From assembly GCF_043290135.1 (NCBI RefSeq), contig NC_134705.1:98768239-98832238 (forward strand): a stretch of 64,000 bases of DNA, written 5' to 3'. The notes beneath the pieces were generated by a model. The model did no database searches, had not been told where the DNA came from, and worked only from the letters and a program-made list of their open reading frames with translations. Shown one piece after another: positions 58,126 to 64,000 of the stretch. The position numbers and the translations under genes are program-made. Numbering within the stretch: position 1 is the stretch's first letter; each line of letters starts with the position of its first letter. This stretch comes from Rhipicephalus microplus. Its lineage: Eukaryota > Arthropoda > Arachnida > Ixodida > Ixodidae.

Positions 58126-59247
58126 AGACCGGATTATAGGCAAATGCCTATTTTGTTTGCTGCGTTCCTATAGTGCCATTATGTCATATGAGCACGAATT
58201 GGTGGGTAAGAAGACCTTTTATAGGGTTTTTATAGTGCCCATAAATGCCTATTTTGGACGTTTGTGTCTAAATTTTCATAAGTGCCTCTAATTGCCTGTT
58301 TTCAATATAGCTGCATATATCAATGCTATTTAACATCAAATATTTCTTTTAAGTATCGCTGGAGACCAGTGTTCATCTTACCCGGCCAAACTGAGCCTTC
58401 GGGACACTGTGGGGGGCCACCTATACTTCATCTCATCAGTTACTTTCTGCATTGTCAAGCCTACAAGACCTTTTAGCCAATAGGAAGGTCGATTAGCCTC
58501 TACGGATTCATTCATCCGCCTCACGTCGTCTGATCGCTTGCGTAGAGAACAGGGTCTGCTTCTGTGTGGCGGCAGGACCATGAAGAACGAATGCAAAACC
58601 GTGGATTGTTATATGGGTAAATTGTAAACGACAAAAATGATATTCACGCAATTTTTGTTTTATTTGTCATTTACTTCCTAACTGGCGCTTCTTTATATCA
58701 CACGAGAAATTTTACTTAGATAGTGGACGTTGTTGCGTGCTCAATGGAACGCTTCGTATCACTAGAAGTTTTTATTTGGTTCATTTCAAGCTGCAAAACA
58801 TCATGTGTGGAGGTGAGCTTGTAATCTTCACCATTCACTAAATGTAGACTTCACGCGCCCAATCCCTTCACTGTCATATTTTATATCCGAGCAACTCGGA
58901 GCTTGAGGATGACACGACGCGGACGCATCAGCCCGTCTTGCGCACGTAAGGTACATTCGCTTGACATGCCCATGCCAGGCCATACACGCAAGCGGTGTTC
59001 TGTAGCTTCCACGTTCTTTGTATTGTACTGCCTGTTTCTGTGCAATAGATCCTTTTATGCGTGTGGTTGGAGAGGCTGCCATGGATCACGTATCTTTACC
59101 ACGATACACAGTATCACACCACTGCAGCTTCTCTAAGGGACGAAGCGCCCAAAACACGCCAAGCGTTTTGAATGCTGGCACCGCCACGATGCGAAAACAG
59201 CAAAAACACCAACGCAAAGAAAATGAAGGCAGTTTAGTCTCGTACCT
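58126..59247. other. Anonymous region
   Basis: No gene or known repeat recognised. A TGCCTATTTTG-like motif recurs near 58147, 58249 and 58293. Confidence 0.4.
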
Positions 59248-59399
59248 CGCTTATTTTATTTATTTATTTACAAAATACTGCAGGCCCATTTAAGGCCCCC
59301 AGCAGGAGGGGCAAATATCATAATATTGCACATAGGTGTAAAACAGCAAGAACAAAAAAGTTACATCATGTACAAAAGATAAAAAAACATAGGTCATGG

Positions 59400-61230
59400 T
59401 TAAATACGCTCAAGTGCCTCTACAGAGCTGGTTAACGATTGAGGTAGGCAGTTCCAGTCGTTTATGGTTCGAGGAAAGAACGAGTATTTGAAAATGCTTG
59501 TTCTGGCGAAATACGGTGTTAATGAATGAGTTCGTCGATGCCAGGTTTGTCTTGTCGTAAGCGGTTTCAGATACAAATCACGGTTTACTGACAGCTTGTT
59601 GTTATTTAAAAGAAAAAGAAATTTGAGCCTGTGAGTTTTACGACGTTTTTCAAGTGCGGGTATACTGTTTTCTTTCATAAGGTTTGTGGGAGAATCAGTT
59701 CTTCGGTACTTGGAGTAAATAAAACGTACTGCTTTGCGTTGAATTAGTTCGAGAGCCTCGATGTTTCTTTTTGTGTATGGGTCTCAGACGATTGAGGCAT
59801 ATTCCAAAGACGGGCGTATAACAGAAAAATAAGCTAGTTTTTTTACAGTAGAAGGAGCATGCTTTAGTTTGTGTATCAAAAGACCAAGTTTACGGAAAGA
59901 CGATGCGCAAATATTAGAGATGTGCTTATTCCAGCTGAGGTTGTTTGTTAGAGTGACACCAAGGTACTTATACTCAACAACCTCAGCTAGTGTCTGGGTA
60001 CCAGATTGATATGTAAATGGTAAAATATTTTTTTTGTTGGTTACTCGCATAAAGACGGTTGTGTCTGTGTTTAACCTCATCTCCCATTGCTCGCACCATC
60101 CAAAGATATTTTGGAGGTTAGTGTTTAGCAAGACCTGGTCGTCATAGGAAGTTATTTCATTAAACAGCACACAATCATCAGCAAACAGTCTGATCTGAAT
60201 CGGCGAATAAACAGTATCAACAATGTCATTAATATAAATTAAAAATAATAAAGGCCCAAGCACACTCCCTTGGGGAACCCCAGAAGTAACAGGGAGCGGG
60301 TCAGAGCAATTGCCCGCAATGCTTACAAACTGAACGCGGTCGGACAAATAGGAAGAAATCCAGGAAATTATAAATTCTGGAAGGCCAATCAATTTCCGTT
60401 TTTGAATAAGCTTATCAAGAGGAACAAGATCGAATGCCTTCGTGAAATCCAAGAAGATTACATCAACTTGACCTGCCTTATCTAAAATTTGTGAAAAACT
60501 GTGCACAACAGAAATTAACTGAGTTTCTGTGGAACACCCTTTCCTGAAATCATGCTGAACATCCGAAAGTATGTTATTTTTATTAAGAAACGTTATAATA
60601 AATTTAGCTATAATATGTTCAAGCACTTTGCAAGACGAAGACGTTATAGAAAGGGGACGATAATTTGACACCAAGTATTTATCACCCTTTTTGTGTACTG
60701 GAGCAATGCGTCCCACTTTCCAGTCACGAGGCAAGCGGCCGGAATGAATGGAAGCGCGGAAAATGATTATAAGGAATTCCGATAGCATCTCGGCATATCG
60801 TCGTAAAAAAGTGTTGGGAATTTGGTCAGGACCGGTTGAAGTTTTAGTTTTCAAATTCAGGAGCAACGAAAAAATACCGGGTAAAGATAAAATATCTGGA
60901 ACTTCGTCATTATTTCGAGAAAATTGGTGCAGTGGCTCGTAAGAGGCAGAAAAAAACGTTATGGAAGTACAAATTGAAATGATGGGCAATAGTTTTCTTG
61001 TCGACAATAGTTTCTTCTTCATGTGTGATTTGTTCAACACAATTGGTCTTTTTGCTCAAAAAGTTCCAAAATTTTTGTGGGGCAGACGTAATAAAGTTGG
61101 GCAGAGTATCCTGAAAGTATCTAAACTTAGCTGTCCTCACAGCCTCGTTCAGTGTGTCCTGGGCAGAAAGAGTTATATTGCGTGGAGCACCCTTGCGTTT
61201 AAGCCGCTTTAGTTTCCTTTTCATGTGCAA
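59400..61230 (-). pseudogene. CR1-like LINE 1 reverse transcriptase
   Basis: RT frame with GPDQIPNTFLRRYAEML, WKVGRIAPVHKKGDKYL, NYRPLSITSSSCKVLEHII, HDFRKGCSTETQL, VIFLDFTKAFDLV (first catalytic Asp), SGVPQGSVLGPLLF and IRLFADDCVLFNEI (intact FADD). A shift near 61040 separates it from the linker upstream. A premature TGA at 59784-59786 follows EYASIV where related elements have Trp; the C terminus then continues as RRTDSPTNLMKE and FPRTINDWNCLP to 59400. Closely similar in order to the intact RT at 48991-50529, but a distinct sequence. Confidence 0.85.
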
Positions 61231-61919
61231 GACATTTCGCGTGATCCAAGGATTAATTTGCGCGTTTTAACAGCCTGCATGGGACAAGAAAAATAAACCA
61301 TGTAGTGATCAGAAAGGCCAGGGTTGACCGATACGGAAAAAAGTTCGATCGACCTCGTTATAAAAACCAGGTCAAGCAAGGATGCACTTGCGCCGTGCAC
61401 CCGTGTCGGTTGGATAACAATTTGATGCATGTTTTGGCTTATCATAATATCAAAAAGGTACGATGCATGCTCATAGTTTTTTGTGTTCAGAAAAGGAGAG
61501 CTCGAATATATTCCTGGCAAGTTGAAATCTGCTGTTACTATTGCCTTATCATGCCTGCATGTGTTCATGTAATCGTAAAGTGACCGAAAGAAATCGGGCG
61601 GTGAATCGGGTGCGCGATAAGCTGCAAGAACGGCGAATGATCGCCCCCAAAAAGAAATTTTTATAATGACACTTTCGTGGTCTTGAATCTGATGTAATAT
61701 AAAAGATTTTATGTCGTGTCTGACAAGGATAGCAACACCGCCTCCTCTAGAAGTTCTATTTCGTCGATATGCCCGATATGACGGCGGAAATACGTCCTCG
61801 TCACAAATTTCAGGCCGCAACCAAGTCTTGGTTAGAACAACCACATGTGGATTGTAGCCCAAAATCAGCGCTTCTAATTTCTGCGCCTTGTTGACAATAC
61901 TACGAGCATTCAAGTTCAA
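61221..61919 (-). pseudogene. CR1-like LINE 1 APE-type endonuclease
   Basis: Open frame of 232 residues: MNLNARSIVNKAQKLEAL, VVLTKTWL (usually ETWL), RGGGVAILVRHDI, VLAAYRAP, a changed catalytic box TADFNLPG (usually GDFN), LLDLVFI and GLSDHYMVYF. The block order fits an apurinic endonuclease domain that nicks target DNA. The ETWL Glu is replaced by Lys, so activity is doubtful. Confidence 0.85.
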
Positions 61920-62174
61920 AATACGTAGTTCTTTATCAACAGGATTCGCTAGTCAGGGACTGGGTGGGCGGATTTTTTGGCTGGTTATTTTAACCCTCGC
62001 GTTCTTTGCATCGTCCCATTTGTACGTATCTCGGCCTACATGAATTTTGTCGTAATTGAGGGTTACCTTCTTTCCCTGACCTTTTTCAAACTTTGCGCTC
62101 TCCCACAAAAGCTTTCTTTTCCTGAGAGTCTCTTTCGAATAGTCGTTTTGTATTGATACGTCAAAACCTTTAAG

Positions 62175-62414
62175 TTAGTGCGCGTTTTTTAAGATTTTTT
62201 CTTTCTCGTTGTAGTCCTGAAAGAACACGACAACTGGACGTCGGCTACCCGGCTTTCCAATTCTAGAAATTCGACCGACAGAAGGACATGGTACATGAAG
62301 TTTATTGGCAAAAAGATCAGTTAAAACGTCTCTCCTCAACGTTTCGGTGGTTTCCGAGGGATTTTCCTTGATGCCAAAAACAATAAGATTTGAACGCCTA
62401 CTCCTGTCTTCCAA
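62175..62414 (-). pseudogene. CR1-like LINE 1 ORF1 remnant
   Basis: 79 residues beginning MEDRSRRSNLIVFGIKE and including VGRISRIGKPGSRRPVVVFF, typical of the RNA-binding ORF1 region of CR1-group LINEs. Neighbouring sequence upstream is damaged by stops. Confidence 0.65.
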
Positions 62415-62589
62415 GTCAGTAATTTTTTATTGAAGAAAGTCAACCTTTCGTTCAACATTATCCACCTTGTCTACCCTTTTTTATAGTTGATTGATTCGCA
62501 CAGACAAGTCCGTAAGTAATCTCTGCATGCCATCCTGCTAAGTTCGTAAAGCAGTCACTTCGGAAGTCAACACCTTCTGGCCCTCCAGC

Positions 62590-62995
62590 TACAAGCTCAG
62601 TCGGAGGCGTTTTCCCCTTCCTAATGCTAAGTTCAACAGAGCTCAGGGAATTACTCTTCGACTCCTACAGACGGGCACATGTCTTTTCCCACGAACGTAT
62701 CACAAGAGAGAGCCGGACTTTCACGAAGCGTGTATTCGTTGTGGCCTCGAGAATTGCTCGCTAACCCACAAGATCTGACAGTGCCCTGCGAATGTGGGTG
62801 CTGATTTATGTGATGAAGACTCGTGGCAGCGGAGCTTACACAGCCCCGACTTGGGCCGACAACTGCTGGCTGATCAGAGGTCCCGGGCGATCGCGGAGGG
62901 TTTTCGCCTTCCTGTGCCGACCTGGGTGGAGTGGCTGATTGGTTGAGGGGGCTTTAGGACCTCGTTCAACAGTCCATCTGGTGTTCAAGTAAAGT
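62590..62995 (+). pseudogene. LINE 3' end fragment
   Basis: Plus-strand C-terminal part of another LINE: EACIRCGLENCSLTHKI then a stop and QCP, the zinc-like cysteine/histidine group, followed by DEDSWQRSLHSPDL and PTWVEWL before a stop near 62945. A short 3' region leads directly into the (ATGT)n tract. Confidence 0.6.
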
Positions 62996-62998
62996 GCT

Positions 62999-63377
62999 AT
63001 GTATGTATGTATGTATGTATGTATGTATGTATGTATGTATGTATGTATGTATGTATGTATGTATGTATGTATGTATGTATGTATGTATGTATGTATGTAT
63101 GTATGTATGTATGTATGTATGTATGTATGTATGTATGTATGTATGTATGTATGTATGTATGTATGTATGTATGTATGTATGTATGTATGTATGTATGTAT
63201 GTATGTATGTATGTATGTATGTATGTATGTATGTATGTATGTATGTATGTATGTATGTATGTATGTATGTATGTATGTATGTATGTATGTATGTATGTAT
63301 GTATGTATGTATGTATGTATGTATGTGTGTGTGTATGTATGTATGTATGTATGTATGTATGTATGTATGTATGTATG
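62999..63377. repeat. (ATGT)n microsatellite, about 379 bp
   Basis: Almost pure ATGT repeats with one GTGTGTG interruption near 63326-63333. Begins at the 3' end of the LINE fragment. Long open frames through it are artefacts. Confidence 0.98.
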
Positions 63378-64000
63378 CATTTAGTGGATGGCACTTAACT
63401 ACCCTATCGGAAAAAAACGAATGGTGGGCATGGTGGAAACCACCACCCACCATTATAGTGGATTAATGTAGTGGGTGAATGGTGGGAAACACCCACCATG
63501 GCGCATGGTGGGTATGGTGGGTGCTGCAGTGCCGGCAACACTTGAGCGCGAAATGACGTCAGAATCACCGTGACGAGCTGCCACAAAAAATAAAAAAGAG
63601 TTCTATAAAAGCGGTATAAAAAACACCCGTCCCGTAAAAAAAAAAAAACATGGCACCACGGAGGATCGAACGTGCAACCTGCGCATTCCCATTCGAAGAC
63701 GCTAACCACTGCGCCACACCAACATGACGGTTTTTGCGTGTTGAATACTTAGTTGAGATACAAACTTAAGGTTCAACTTAAGTTTTGTTTGTCGTGTACA
63801 CAACATAGACGAGATCTACACCTGCTACTAAAAATTGCACATTTATTAAACACGAGCAACTGCGGCCTGTAACGATTGCCACTATGTTAATGTCACTAGT
63901 GCTATTTTTTTTTACAGTTCACAACTTCAAGGGAAAAAAAACTAAGTGGACTGGGGAGCAGCAACAGTTTACCGGCGGGGTCTGCCAAGTTTAATATCCG
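63378..64000. other. G/T-rich hairpin region and anonymous end
   Basis: Contains a GGTGGG-rich segment (63420-63525) with a near-perfect hairpin at 63420-63454, a possible tRNA-like block, and then sequence with no recognised gene. Confidence 0.45.
63650..63722 (-). other. tRNA-like block, probably SINE- or pseudo-tRNA-derived
   Basis: On the minus strand GTGTGGCGCAGTGGTTAGCG resembles an A-box region and CGTTCGATCC resembles a B box, spaced as in a tRNA. Acceptor pairing is poor, so a functional tRNA is unlikely. Confidence 0.35.

Larger units (their letters stand above)
59248..62560 (-). mobile_element. CR1-like LINE 1, near full length, mutated
   Basis: Minus-strand LINE with ORF1 remnant (62175-62414), endonuclease (61221-61919), RT (59784-61230) and C-terminal region (59400-59678), ending in an (AAAT)n tail at 59248-59272. 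Only a few frameshifts and one stop separate the blocks. The 5' end is approximate. Confidence 0.85.

Noticed and set aside
62994..63466. Long YVCM or HTYI repeat frames on both strands
   Set aside because: Translations of the (ATGT)n tract.

Overview
This window looks like a repeat-dominated piece of an arthropod nuclear genome, most likely a hard tick. The tick assignment is inferred from the mix of tRNA-headed SINEs resembling the tick Ruka family, I-like LINEs with RNase H, CR1-like LINEs, a Penelope-like element with a GIY-YIG domain, and several Ty3/Gypsy families. I found no convincing host protein-coding gene, rRNA or functional tRNA. Almost every recognisable coding stretch is a transposable-element remnant, usually broken by frameshifts or stops.

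Left part (1-19000): a decayed minus-strand transposase-like gene (270-2165); a Penelope-like element on the plus strand (about 3500-4990); LINE copy A on the minus strand (5686-8870), split by a MITE-like repeat; a composite repeat with a GTCC-rich minisatellite (8995-10003); a LINE RNase H fragment carrying a SINE with a perfect 14-bp target-site duplication (10956-11800); a (CA)n tract; an I-like LINE (12940-16860); then mostly anonymous sequence.

Centre (19000-43190): a deeply nested insertion cluster. LINE copy B (minus) was split by a Ty3/Gypsy element with 126-bp LTRs (20165-38018, minus). That element was in turn split by (i) a composite repeat (22429-27563) that itself holds another Gypsy element (23164-27278, plus, ATAT duplication), (ii) a SINE (28221-28464) and (iii) a 9.1-kb tandem LTR-internal-LTR-internal-LTR array (28682-37778, minus) flanked by a 5-bp duplication, AACTT. 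The leftmost LTR of that array contains a 143-bp insertion with a perfect 49-bp inverted repeat and a 13-bp target duplication. LINE B was separately split by a plus-strand I-like LINE (38679-41307).

Right part (43190-64000): a truncated SINE, an endonuclease/RT fragment, two long (ATCT)n tracts around a possible solo LTR, an I-like LINE (45840-48720), a CR1-like LINE with an uninterrupted 512-residue RT reading frame (48991-50529), another I-like LINE (53600-56212), a 5'-truncated Gypsy (56213-57597), a nearly full-length but mutated CR1-like LINE (59248-62560, minus), and a LINE 3' fragment ending in a long (ATGT)n tract. The genes do not form a pathway; the window records successive waves of transposition, and several long microsatellites begin exactly at LINE 3' ends.
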